From positions 1,054,001 through 1,118,000 of the forward strand of contig NZ_CP024160.1 of assembly GCF_002736145.1 (NCBI RefSeq): a stretch of DNA of 64,000 bases, written 5' to 3'. This stretch comes from Collinsella aerofaciens. GTDB lineage: Bacteria; Actinomycetota; Coriobacteriia; Coriobacteriales; Coriobacteriaceae. Positions 8,604 through 17,741 of the stretch are shown here, piece after piece (within the stretch, counting starts at the first letter, position 1; every line of letters begins with the position of its first letter). The translations under genes were made by a program, and so were the position numbers. The notes beneath the pieces are model-generated. The model searched no databases and was not told the origin of the DNA. It saw only the letters and a program-made list of their open reading frames with translations.

Positions 8604-9899
8604 CTACTCCTTGGTAATAAGGTGATTCTTGGCCATAATCCATAGCAGGGGGTCCTCCACGCGCAGCGGACGAGGACGCTTAACCGAGCCGCTCTCGTCC
8701 GGAGCATTATGCAGGCCCAAGGCGGACACACCAAAGAAGGCAACATCGCGGAAATTACTCTGAACACTCGAGACGATGGCGCCCTCATCCCAGTTTTCGA
8801 GCAGCGCACGCAGTTCGGCATCGACGGCCTGCTGATCCGCCTCGACGAAGGCACCATGCTTAGCATGCGGGCTTGGCTGCTGAACGGTAACCGCCGCACC
8901 GCAAATGGGCGTCAGCTGGTCAAACTTAGAAAAAGCGATGGCCACGGGAACGTCGATGGCGTCCCCCTCGCGAATGCCACGCGCCGTGCGGATAAGCGTC
9001 GTGATGGCGCTGAGCACGCCTTCGAAACCCGTCGTGCCCTGAACGCCGCGAAGGCTGCTCGTAAGGTCCGTCTCGCCCGCTGCCTCGAGCTGTTCCCGAA
9101 TGCCCGCAATCTGGAGCGGGTCGACAAGGAAGATGATGCCGCGCGCATGCTGCAGGTAACGGTTGACCGTGGCAACGGCCTGCGGGTCCTCCAGGTCTTC
9201 GCCGGCGGCGTCGAAGAACGAAAGCGTAAATGCCTTTTTGCGGCCACGAGACGCCTCGGTATAGTTCCACGTGTAGATGAGCGGCATCTTGTCCTTGCGG
9301 TCGCCACCGCCCAACGCGCGTGACGTTGCCTCGAGCGTATGCTGCTCCTCGAACAGCGGCTTGTACTTTGTCTCTTGGTACAGCTCGCGGCAGTTATAAA
9401 GACCGTCCATGGTAAGGAACGGGTTTACACCGGCATCCATGACATGCCCAACGCGGCGCGTGAGCTGGTCGATAAGAACGGTAATGTAATGGCTCTTGCC
9501 CGAGCCGCGCGTGCCCACGATAGCGATGATCTCGTTGTTGCCGTCAATCGAAGACTGCGGCAGCGGACTGTGACACGAAGGACAAATGGGCACGGGCGTG
9601 TTGGAGTGACATACGTCGCAGCACACGGAGCCGCCACCAAAGTGGCCCTGTTTTTGGGGCTTAAAGACGTGTCCCACGGGTCTGGGCCGCGGCCATCCGC
9701 GAAACGTCGAGTACTTCTCGTCCACCTCGGCAGCAGACCCCGAAGGGCCGGCGTCGCACTGGCGATTTGTGCAGCGATACTCTACGGCATCGGCCCCAAA
9801 CTGCTCAAAGCAAAACGGACACACAATGCCGTTCGACGAGAAGGACGGCATGCCAGAAGGCGTAGCAGCCGATCCGAATAATGACGAAAAGAAGCCCAT
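8604..9899 (-). CDS. Zinc-ribbon P-loop GTPase (double-GTPase type), soluble
   Basis: 431 aa. It starts MGFFSSLFGS, then two cysteine clusters (C27/C30/C43/C48 and C93-C97/C106/C109), then a GTPase domain. Walker A is GTRGSGKS (129-136), the Walker B/G3-like motif is FFDAAGED (D230), and the G4-like motif is FSKFD (K325, D327) in place of NKxD. No transmembrane helix is present. This matches the zinc-ribbon GTPases that accompany GAP1 proteins in prokaryotic conflict operons. The paralogue at 17742-19280 has the same plan plus membrane helices. It is translated just ahead of the GAP1 gene. Nucleotide binding is well supported; GTP over ATP is inferred from the SKxD motif. Confidence 0.82.
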   Translation of the reverse strand: MGFFSSLFGSAATPSGMPSFSSNGIVCPFCFEQFGADAVEYRCTNRQCDAGPSGSAAEVDEKYSTFRGWPRPRPVGHVFKPQKQGHFGGGSVCCDVCHSNTPVPICPSCHSPLPQSSIDGNNEIIAIVGTRGSGKSHYITVLIDQLTRRVGHVMDAGVNPFLTMDGLYNCRELYQETKYKPLFEEQHTLEATSRALGGGDRKDKMPLIYTWNYTEASRGRKKAFTLSFFDAAGEDLEDPQAVATVNRYLQHARGIIFLVDPLQIAGIREQLEAAGETDLTSSLRGVQGTTGFEGVLSAITTLIRTARGIREGDAIDVPVAIAFSKFDQLTPICGAAVTVQQPSPHAKHGAFVEADQQAVDAELRALLENWDEGAIVSSVQSNFRDVAFFGVSALGLHNAPDESGSVKRPRPLRVEDPLLWIMAKNHLITKE

Positions 9900-9911
9900 A
9901 ATGAAAACCCT

Positions 9912-12900
9912 TTACTGAACGAGATAACCGGAAGAGGTAATGTAGGCATCCTCTACAGACTTAATGCCCGCAGCAGGAAACGCCTGGATAGATATCTTCT
10001 TGGCCTTGGGTAACGTAACCGTGATGCTGTAGGTTCCATCGACCTCGACGGGACCAAACTCCTCAAGCGTTACGGAATCGACCGATAACGCAGGCGACAG
10101 GTTGCCGATGCAATAGGCAACCTTTGTCTTGGGCAACGTGAAGGAGCCGCCCTCTTGGGCCGAAAACGTAAACGTAGACTCCCTGGGACCAAAAAGCTTC
10201 TTGCTATCCGTGCGCTCGTAACATACATGCGCATGGCGACGTTCAAAAATCTGCTGCGCAGGATCCGAGAACTCAAAGCTGCCCACACTGCCCTTACGCG
10301 AAAAGACCGAGACGTAAAGCCTCTGTCCGTCAGGTGCCGGCACGGTCAGACAGCCATCGCGCTCCCAGTTTTTCTTGGAAACGGGTCGTGGCTGGCACGA
10401 GGAGTCTGAAAGGTCGTCCACAAAACCTGTCTCACTCACGGCAACACTAAACCCCGTCACCGCTCGGTCTTTTACCGAGACATAGATAAGCAGCTTGCCG
10501 TTTGCCTCCTCGATGGAGTCGATACTTACCTTGCCGCCATTTGACACACGAGCCTTGGCGCCCACGATAGCGGAGCTACCGCAAACCGTGGCCGCAAAGA
10601 AGTAAAGGACCTCATCGCTCTTCCAGGTGAGCGTGCCTTTGCCCGGCCCGGCAACGTTCACGCTCACAACTTCAAAGTCTCGCTCGAGCGAGGCCACATC
10701 GGACGTCGACCCCGGCTGGGGAATGGATTTGGCGTCCACGGAGCCAAAGAAACGCACCTCGGCGCCAACATCCTCCCACTCAAGATCAAAGACGCCTTCC
10801 GCGCCCTTATGAGCACGCGAGACAAGGCCGTCTACATAGCGTGTAGCATCGAGCGGGGTCGCCTCGAATGTCTGCGGATGCGTCTGGCGACGGCCCAAGC
10901 CAACGATATCGAAGGAAGCACTCATCTCGTAGTGATACGTCACGCCGTCCGTAAGGCCGCCGATAACGTAGTGACCACCAGATGGGACGGTAATGGGGTC
11001 CCCGCCATCGAGCGGCGTAATCTGAACGGTCGCACTCGATGGCAGCGGCTTCCAAGACACCTCGATCTGTTCATGCGCCGGCATAAAACGCACGTCCGTA
11101 AGGTCGGGCGCAAGAGCGATAACCTCGCTCGTAGCAGGCTGGGAACGCACACCGACGCGTACGACAACCACCTTGTATGCAAGCGCGCACCCTTGGGGAG
11201 CATGCTCGTGGGTATATGAGGGCTGATCAGTCGTGCCAAGGAGCTGATCGCCGGAAGAACCGTCACCCTCGACAACGTAGACCTCGTACACAAGTGCGCC
11301 GCGCGAACGGCTCGGCTGCCAAACAAGGCTTACGGTCGAAGTCTCGGCATTGCCGCGAGCCTCCAAGTTGGAAACCGACTGCGGGGCGTGCGACGCAAGG
11401 AACGAACGGGCGGCGGCGTGGTCGGCGCAGCGAGCGAGCGCTTGCTCACAGAGCTCGGCAGCCTCCTCCGCATCTGCCGTCCCCTGAGCTTGACGCACAA
11501 GATCGTCCGCCTCGGCTACGCCCGAAGAAACTTCCGCCTCACGCGCCTTTAGATAGGCAGCATCGACGCCCGGTACGAGCAAGGCGCGCCTTAAGAGTCC
11601 GTCTGCCTCCGCAAAGCGACGCTCCGCAATGGCGGACGTGAGCTTGGCGCCCAAATCGCCCGCGGCAGCCTGGAGCTGAGCGACTTTTGTGTCGACCTCG
11701 GCAACGCGGGGCAAGGACGGCCACGCCGAGCGCGCCTGAGCGAGGTTTGCCTTCGCACCCTCAAAGTTGAGCCAGCCCGCAAGCTTATCGGCAGCGTCGC
11801 ACAAGCGCTCCGCATCCTCGATGGCCGCACCCAAAGGCGCACCGCAACCGGGGCAGCGATCGTTGGTGTTGGGGTATTTCTTGTGGCACGAGGGGCACTC
11901 GAGCATAAGCGGCAAACCGCAGCGACCGCACGTGGCAGCAGACTTGTCGTTCATATGACCGCAGCGGCACTGAACGAGCGAGTCGAGCTCTGCATCTCGC
12001 TCAAGCGAAATGCCCTTCTTTTTGCAGTGGCCTACGAGCAGGGAACGCGCCTCGGTCTTGTCCGCCACAAAGGGAGCAAGGGTCTCAACGGCAGCACGCT
12101 GCTGCTCGACCCTTAAGCTGTTGTCCGAGAACGATGCGAGCTCGTCGAGCTCATCAAAGACACGGTTGAGCTTAAGGCGATTGAGACATGCGTCGTACTC
12201 TTTACGAGCGTCGTCTGTGCCAAAGGCCTTGCGGCACAGGGCCTCAAGGCTCGCCGCGGCAGCCTGCTCGGGCGTGTTAGCACGGAACGATCCCGCCACC
12301 TGTTTTGCCTTCGCAAGCAGGTCTGCGCTCGGGGCGCGATAGGGGTCGGCGCAGCCGTCGGGGCAGGCAAAGTCGTACAGATCGCTTTTGCCCAGGGCAA
12401 TAAGATCCGTCTCCTTTTTATAGCCCGCCCAACCAGGAAGTTTATCTTCCATGTAGCGTTTGTAGACATCGTTTGATCCGTCGTTGGTAGATGCGGTGGC
12501 ACCGCCCTCGGCAACCGTGTACTTAAGCTCGGCAGCACGCTTGCGCACAAGGGCCTCATCCACCTGATACTCAACGCCAAAGTGGGTTTTCTTAATGCGC
12601 TTCTTGGTCTTGTTGCAGATAAGATCCAGCTGACCGGCAGAAATCTGATTGTTTTCCGCCGCCGCCTCGAGCACCGGATCGAGCGCGCCGTTCACAACCT
12701 TGAGAGCATTCGCCGCGATGGCAGAGACCTGGGCCTCGTTACCATCGGCAAACGCTTTCTCCATGTTGGGGACCTCGCCCAAGAAGCGCTTGTAGATAAT
12801 CTGGTCCGTACCGCGCGAAGCCTTGGGGCCCCACACCACACGTGCATCCGTAAGCAGCTGCCGGAGCTTTTCCTGTGAAGGAACGGGGTCAAGCGGCGCG

Positions 12901-12935
12901 CCGACGACGAGTAGCAAGTTGAGTTCTTGTTCCAT
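9912..12935 (-). CDS. Large zinc-ribbon/fibronectin-III protein, Hsp70-associated
   Basis: 1007 aa without signal peptide or membrane helix. The N-terminal ~110 residues are helical and resemble short regulatory domains seen in proteins linked to bacterial Hsp70s; a J-protein-like role is only a guess. A double zinc ribbon lies near residues 328-372 (CRCG..CGRCG, CPSCHKK..CPGCGAPLG). An Ala-rich helical repeat region follows (about 375-510), then at least two FN3-like beta domains (about 515-690) and further beta-rich segments to the end. FN3 domains in a cytosolic bacterial protein point to a scaffold. It lies between the GTPase and the Hsp70-vWA gene with 11-12 bp gaps, so it is tightly co-expressed. 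Confidence 0.7.
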   Translation of the reverse strand: MEQELNLLLVVGAPLDPVPSQEKLRQLLTDARVVWGPKASRGTDQIIYKRFLGEVPNMEKAFADGNEAQVSAIAANALKVVNGALDPVLEAAAENNQISAGQLDLICNKTKKRIKKTHFGVEYQVDEALVRKRAAELKYTVAEGGATASTNDGSNDVYKRYMEDKLPGWAGYKKETDLIALGKSDLYDFACPDGCADPYRAPSADLLAKAKQVAGSFRANTPEQAAAASLEALCRKAFGTDDARKEYDACLNRLKLNRVFDELDELASFSDNSLRVEQQRAAVETLAPFVADKTEARSLLVGHCKKKGISLERDAELDSLVQCRCGHMNDKSAATCGRCGLPLMLECPSCHKKYPNTNDRCPGCGAPLGAAIEDAERLCDAADKLAGWLNFEGAKANLAQARSAWPSLPRVAEVDTKVAQLQAAAGDLGAKLTSAIAERRFAEADGLLRRALLVPGVDAAYLKAREAEVSSGVAEADDLVRQAQGTADAEEAAELCEQALARCADHAAARSFLASHAPQSVSNLEARGNAETSTVSLVWQPSRSRGALVYEVYVVEGDGSSGDQLLGTTDQPSYTHEHAPQGCALAYKVVVVRVGVRSQPATSEVIALAPDLTDVRFMPAHEQIEVSWKPLPSSATVQITPLDGGDPITVPSGGHYVIGGLTDGVTYHYEMSASFDIVGLGRRQTHPQTFEATPLDATRYVDGLVSRAHKGAEGVFDLEWEDVGAEVRFFGSVDAKSIPQPGSTSDVASLERDFEVVSVNVAGPGKGTLTWKSDEVLYFFAATVCGSSAIVGAKARVSNGGKVSIDSIEEANGKLLIYVSVKDRAVTGFSVAVSETGFVDDLSDSSCQPRPVSKKNWERDGCLTVPAPDGQRLYVSVFSRKGSVGSFEFSDPAQQIFERRHAHVCYERTDSKKLFGPRESTFTFSAQEGGSFTLPKTKVAYCIGNLSPALSVDSVTLEEFGPVEVDGTYSITVTLPKAKKISIQAFPAAGIKSVEDAYITSSGYLVQ

Positions 12936-12946
12936 AAATAGGCTCC

Positions 12947-15163
12947 CTAAATGCTGATGCCAGATCCGCTCGAGATGGAGCGGCCGATGCTCGAGAACGC
13001 GGTGCCGAGTTCGGAGAAGTCGAAGAGGCCCGCGTAACTATCCGAGGTGGAAATCTCTTTTAGAAACTCAAGATCAGCGCCAGGAGTTCCGATACCGATG
13101 ATGGTGACGCCGTCGCGCTTAAGGGTCTTGGCGTTGCGACGCGCTGACTTACACGCACCATCATCCCAATAACCATCCGTTAGGATTAGGGCGACGTCAG
13201 AGTATCCATCAGTTTGGACATCCCGCCTTTCACGCCACATAAAGAATTCATCCAGTGGATCGGCTTCATTGCCGCCTCCACATCCGTAGGCCTTGGAACA
13301 ATAAAAGCCTTTGCCACCGCCGTTAATGAAGGCGGATTTACTGTACTCGAGGGCGGTATCAAAGTCGGTAAAACCAAGCCCTCGCGTCCCCCCAATAACA
13401 TCAGAATAATTGCAGCTCGGCCAAGAGGCGATCATCGATCTGTCCGCAAAGTACATAAGACCGACCTCAACGCCGAAGCCGTCTACAGAATTCAAGAATG
13501 AATCGACGGCTTCCTCCGCGGCAGCAAAACCCTTGCCGAACATAGAGCCTGAGACATCGACGCAGATCATCACTCGGGCGTCGACGGGACCATGATCCCC
13601 GCCCTTAACATCGTTATCCGTCGGCGCGTTCAGGAAGCGCGAGAGGTCGGACTCGACCTCAGCGCGCTGAACCTCGAGTGACTTGCCCGAGGACGCAAGC
13701 GTTGCGCCCACCTCGATGGTGGCGTTCTCCGTATAGGAATACGAGACCTTGACGTGCGCCTCACGTCCGCGCTCGCCCGGAATCTCGGGAACCACGTACT
13801 TACCCACCACCGTGTTATTGAGGGGCGCAGGATCGTCTCCCTGTAGAAGGTAAATCTCGAGCGAGCCCGGACGGCTCGGCGTGGCGCGCACGGCGTATTC
13901 GCGGCTATTGGTGGCAGGAATGGGCGTGTTCTTGCCGATAATGGTTGAGTTGACGTAGCGCGAACGATCTTCGCTCTCCGCAATCATGCCCATAGAGTGC
14001 GCCGTGCAGTCCACCAGTTTGGGAAGAGCGCCCAATGAGAAACGCGGGGCGGCAGCAGAAGCGCCGGGAAGCGAGAACGTGGTGCCGCACTTTTGGGCCG
14101 CATACACAGCGGCGCCCAGGGCCACGGCCTCGTCGGGGTTAACGTTGCCGCCGATAGGACCGCTGCCCACCTTGCCGGTAAGGTACTCGCGCACCTGCGG
14201 CATCTTGGTGGAACCGCCAACGAGAATGTAGCCGTCAACCTGCGCCCACGTAAGCCCCGCCTCGCGCAGCGCCTCTTCGCAGCAATCCGTTGTAAGCATC
14301 AGCAGATGGCGCGTGGCCTCCTCGAAGTCCTCGCGCGTGACCTCGATGGTTCCGGAAACCGATTCCGCCATAACGCGGGCACGCGTGCGGGCACGGTTCG
14401 TAAGGTCGCGCTTGACCTGCTCGGATACAACGGCAAGCGTATTGATGTCGGAAGGCGTGAGGTCCGACTCGACATCGTCGCGGTCTAGTCCCTTGGCATC
14501 GCAAAGCTGATCCAGAATAAAGTCCGAGAGGGCGCTGTCCCACTGGCGACCGCCCAGCTGGTGATTGCCCGTGGAGGACAGAACGCGGATCTCGCGCCCC
14601 GAGAGCCTGGCCACCGTGACGTCGAACGTGCCACCGCCCAGATCGTAGATGAGAATCGTGCGATCGCCGGCGGCATCCGCACTCATGAGTCCGTAGGCGT
14701 AGGCGGCGGCCGAGGGCTCGTTCAGCGTGCCCAGGGCGCGCACGCCCGTACGCCGCAGGGCCTCGAGCGTCGCCTCGCGCTGAGGCGCCTCAAAGTACGC
14801 GGGCACCGTCACCACGGCAGAGTCGATCTGGACACCGTTGGCGCGGGAGACGTCCGCGATCAGATGGCGCAGAAACGTGGACGAAAGCGTGGTGGCGTCG
14901 AACTCGCAGCCGCGCAGGTACTCCACGTAACCGGCATTACCCATATTCGTCTTGTAAAAGGAGGCCACATTGGCATCGCCCATGAGCTGGGCCTCCTTGG
15001 CGGCGTCGCCGCAAACCACCGAGCCGTCCTCGGCGACGGCGACCACGGATGGAGTCGTATGCTCGCCGGACGAATTGGGGAGAATCTTGGGCTCGCCATC
15101 CGCGCCCACGCACGCGACGGCGCTAAACGTCGTCCCCAGATCGATACCTACCGCGATACCCAT
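12947..15163 (-). CDS. Hsp70-vWA fusion protein
   Basis: 738 aa. Residues 1 to about 375 are an Hsp70 ATPase domain (GIDLGTTFSA phosphate-1, IYDLGGGTFDV phosphate-2, VGGSTKMP adenosine motif). A shortened beta-sandwich substrate-binding-like region follows to about 510. The C-terminal ~200 residues are a von Willebrand A domain with a full MIDAS: DVSGSM (D536, S538, S540), the GFTDFD Thr near 598 and LTDGYWDD near 663. The usual Hsp70 helical lid is thus replaced by a metal-dependent protein-binding module. A chaperone that recruits a specific partner through the vWA domain is a reasonable inference. It lies directly behind the second Hsp70 (36-bp gap). Domain calls are strong from motifs. 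Confidence 0.9.
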   Translation of the reverse strand: MGIAVGIDLGTTFSAVACVGADGEPKILPNSSGEHTTPSVVAVAEDGSVVCGDAAKEAQLMGDANVASFYKTNMGNAGYVEYLRGCEFDATTLSSTFLRHLIADVSRANGVQIDSAVVTVPAYFEAPQREATLEALRRTGVRALGTLNEPSAAAYAYGLMSADAAGDRTILIYDLGGGTFDVTVARLSGREIRVLSSTGNHQLGGRQWDSALSDFILDQLCDAKGLDRDDVESDLTPSDINTLAVVSEQVKRDLTNRARTRARVMAESVSGTIEVTREDFEEATRHLLMLTTDCCEEALREAGLTWAQVDGYILVGGSTKMPQVREYLTGKVGSGPIGGNVNPDEAVALGAAVYAAQKCGTTFSLPGASAAAPRFSLGALPKLVDCTAHSMGMIAESEDRSRYVNSTIIGKNTPIPATNSREYAVRATPSRPGSLEIYLLQGDDPAPLNNTVVGKYVVPEIPGERGREAHVKVSYSYTENATIEVGATLASSGKSLEVQRAEVESDLSRFLNAPTDNDVKGGDHGPVDARVMICVDVSGSMFGKGFAAAEEAVDSFLNSVDGFGVEVGLMYFADRSMIASWPSCNYSDVIGGTRGLGFTDFDTALEYSKSAFINGGGKGFYCSKAYGCGGGNEADPLDEFFMWRERRDVQTDGYSDVALILTDGYWDDGACKSARRNAKTLKRDGVTIIGIGTPGADLEFLKEISTSDSYAGLFDFSELGTAFSSIGRSISSGSGISI

Positions 15164-15198
15164 ATCGTCTCCCTCAACTCGTCTGTCTTCTTAGTGTC

Positions 15199-16890
15199 TT
15201 AAAGCACCATCTGCATGGCCGTGGCCTTGGAGCGCGCCTCGCGAATCTCGTCCTCGGTAAGGCCGCCCTTGACCTCGACCTCGACCTCGCAGGACTGACC
15301 AGACGTAGGCTCAACGGCGCGAACGTCGAGGATGCCTTGCTCGCTCAAAATAAACGTCACGTCAATAGGAGAGCCCTTAGGCAGGTTGGTGCCCGAAAGG
15401 TCGATGGAAGCGGACGCAAGGGCTTCGCGATCCTTCTCGACCTTCTCCTGCTCGGCATCGTTCTCATAGACCTGAACGAGAACGGACGTCTGCCCGGCCT
15501 CGGACGTACCAAAGCGCTGGGTGTTTTCGAAAGCGCCCTTCTCGGGATCAATCTTCTGGTTCTTAAGAATCAAGTTGAAAATACAGGGGGTACCCGAGTC
15601 ATCCAGCGCCTCAACGCCATAGCTCTTCGACGTGACAACGGAGATCTTGATGGCAGAAGCCGCGTCCTCGGGATTGACGAACGTCATTGCCAGGTTGTTG
15701 GCACCGACGTTCTGCTGCTGCTTAACTTCCTGCGTCTGCTGGTCGACAACCTCAACCGTCTCCTCGGAAGTACCCTCCTGCTCGGCCTTGTGATACAGCA
15801 TGCTGGCGAGCTGGGCGGCGTAGCGGGCAGCGCCCTTGGCAACGGCCTCATCGGGATCGTTAATAGCCTGCTCAAGCTCGGGGAATTCCTGCTTGAGGCG
15901 ATCGGCAACCTGACGCATACGCGTGGAGCCGCCTACGAGCAGGATTTTGGTGGGGTTATGGCCCTTAGCCTTAGCACCATCCAAGCAGGTACGCATGATG
16001 TCGATGGTGCGGGAGAGCAAATCGGACGTCATGTCGTTAAAGTCATCGATGGTAAGGCTGATCTTTTGGGGGCGACCCGTAAAGTTCAGAACCGCGTTTG
16101 CGCTGTCCTTGGACGTAAGGGCAAACTTGAGCTTCTCGGCTTCGCCTTGGAGCTGCTGGTCGGCATACTCGTCAAACACGTCCTCGTCCGCACCCGTTTT
16201 ATCGCAGAACTCATCCTTGAGGTATGCAACAATAGCAGCATCCCAGTCACCGCCGCCCAAGTTTTTATCGCCTTGGTTGCAGACGACCTCGATGTTCTTG
16301 GAGCCATCGTTATGACTGAACGAAACCGCGGAGACATCGAAAGTACCGCCGCCCAGGTCGTAGACGATAACGTCCTCGTCCTTATCGCTCTTGTCACAAC
16401 CATAGTTGATGGCGGCAGCAACCGGCTCCTGCACCGTGCCGTACACGTTAAGGCCGGCAATCTTTGCCGCGGCAAGCGTAGCCTGCGTCTCGGCATCACC
16501 AAAATAAGCAGGAACGGTAATGACGCAACCATCGTAGCCCATGGGCATGTTCTGAGAAGCATCGAAGGTGAGCTTCTTTAGCACATAGGCAGAAATCTGC
16601 TCGGGGGAGTAGGTCTCACCGTCAACGGTGATGGCAACGGGGTTGTCGCCGATGATGCGCTTAACAAAGGACGCCGTGTAATCCGGGTCAATCAGAGCAT
16701 TGTCCTTGGCAGGCTGACCCACGTCGTACTTGGAGGGGTCATCCGGATCAAAGTGCACCACAGAGGGCGTGGTGTTGGAGCCCTCGGAGTTCTTGACCAC
16801 CACCGGGTTACCCGTCTCGTCGATGTAAGAGAGGCAAGAGTAGGTGGTACCCAGGTCGATGCCGATTACCGTTGTCTTCTCGTCACTCAT
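15199..16890 (-). CDS. Hsp70 (DnaK-like) chaperone, short C-terminus
   Basis: 563 aa, shorter than housekeeping DnaK (about 610-640). The nucleotide-binding domain is complete: GIDLGTTYSC near residue 10, VYDLGGGTFDVS near 177, and VGGSTRMRQV for adenosine. An acidic/Gln insertion near 375-400 and a reduced beta domain follow, with only a short helical end (EIREARSKATAMQMVL), so the lid is mostly missing. It is not the housekeeping dnaK by context: no dnaJ, clpB or hspR is near. It is followed by the Hsp70-vWA gene and preceded by the GrpE-like gene, suggesting a dedicated chaperone set. Start is the ATG at 16890. Confidence 0.92.
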   Translation of the reverse strand: MSDEKTTVIGIDLGTTYSCLSYIDETGNPVVVKNSEGSNTTPSVVHFDPDDPSKYDVGQPAKDNALIDPDYTASFVKRIIGDNPVAITVDGETYSPEQISAYVLKKLTFDASQNMPMGYDGCVITVPAYFGDAETQATLAAAKIAGLNVYGTVQEPVAAAINYGCDKSDKDEDVIVYDLGGGTFDVSAVSFSHNDGSKNIEVVCNQGDKNLGGGDWDAAIVAYLKDEFCDKTGADEDVFDEYADQQLQGEAEKLKFALTSKDSANAVLNFTGRPQKISLTIDDFNDMTSDLLSRTIDIMRTCLDGAKAKGHNPTKILLVGGSTRMRQVADRLKQEFPELEQAINDPDEAVAKGAARYAAQLASMLYHKAEQEGTSEETVEVVDQQTQEVKQQQNVGANNLAMTFVNPEDAASAIKISVVTSKSYGVEALDDSGTPCIFNLILKNQKIDPEKGAFENTQRFGTSEAGQTSVLVQVYENDAEQEKVEKDREALASASIDLSGTNLPKGSPIDVTFILSEQGILDVRAVEPTSGQSCEVEVEVKGGLTEDEIREARSKATAMQMVL

Positions 16891-16946
16891 GATTATTTCC
16901 TTCCTTTAATGGTGACTAGGTTGAATGAGACGATTAGGTTCCTTGC

Positions 16947-17735
16947 CTACTCGTCGTCTTTGTCTAATTGCTGCTCGGGCTCGACGTAGCCCTTTTTATA
17001 CGTATACGCGCGGACAAATGCCGGATCGAGAACAGACCCCGAAAGCTCATAGCCCGGCGACAGGACCTCGATAATGACGCCGCGCTTTTCAGGATCGCCC
17101 GTTAAGGTGCGTGGCATAGCCAGCGTATGACGACCACTCTCAAACCGTTCTCCCGGTTCGGGTGTAAACGAGGTGGCGCCAAAATCGCAAAGAACCTCAA
17201 CGAGCATGTCACGATAGACGGAGAGATCCTCCGCCTGCTGCTGAGCCGCATCCCCCTCAACGGTGCCAAGATAGGCCAGCGTCTTGTTCATGGCATCAAC
17301 CACCGACGTCACGCGCTTAAGCAGGGGCATGGTGACTTTCTCGTACACACCGGAGCGATAGCGCTCAATTTCCGCACTGTTGTTCTTGAGCACTTCCTCC
17401 TCAAAGGTGGTGCGATCGATCTTCTGGCGAAAGAGCCCCGTTAGCTGAGTAATGCCCTCATCCAATGCATCGAGACGACGCGCCAGCTCCTCGGCGGGCA
17501 TAACGGGAGTCGGTTCGTTAACTTCGACGTCGGCAGTGGCGTTCGCGTCGCAATCGCACTCCCCCTCCTCGACAGCTGTGTCGTCGGTGGTAGGCGTCTC
17601 AGTCTCAACGGGCTCGGCCGACTCCGCAGCAGGCTCGGCAGTCTCAACGGGCTCGCTTGCGCACCCCACCTCCTCGCATACAGGCTCTTCGGGCGCGACG
17701 TCCTCAAACGAGGGAACAAAAACATCGTCAGTCAT
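16947..17735 (-). CDS. GrpE-like nucleotide exchange factor
   Basis: 262 aa. The first ~95 residues are acidic and low complexity (Glu, Pro, Thr, Ala), as is usual at GrpE N-termini but longer. A coiled-coil helix follows (about 95-175) and then a small beta domain whose end (RGVIIEVLSPGYELSGSVLDPAFV, about 232-255) aligns with the GrpE pattern V..V...GY...GRVLRPA.V. GrpE releases ADP from Hsp70. The gene is next to two Hsp70 genes, with a 7-bp gap to the membrane GTPase. The similarity is in pattern, not strong identity, so this is a probable divergent GrpE. Confidence 0.7.
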   Translation of the reverse strand: MTDDVFVPSFEDVAPEEPVCEEVGCASEPVETAEPAAESAEPVETETPTTDDTAVEEGECDCDANATADVEVNEPTPVMPAEELARRLDALDEGITQLTGLFRQKIDRTTFEEEVLKNNSAEIERYRSGVYEKVTMPLLKRVTSVVDAMNKTLAYLGTVEGDAAQQQAEDLSVYRDMLVEVLCDFGATSFTPEPGERFESGRHTLAMPRTLTGDPEKRGVIIEVLSPGYELSGSVLDPAFVRAYTYKKGYVEPEQQLDKDDE

Positions 17736-17741
17736 GTGCGT

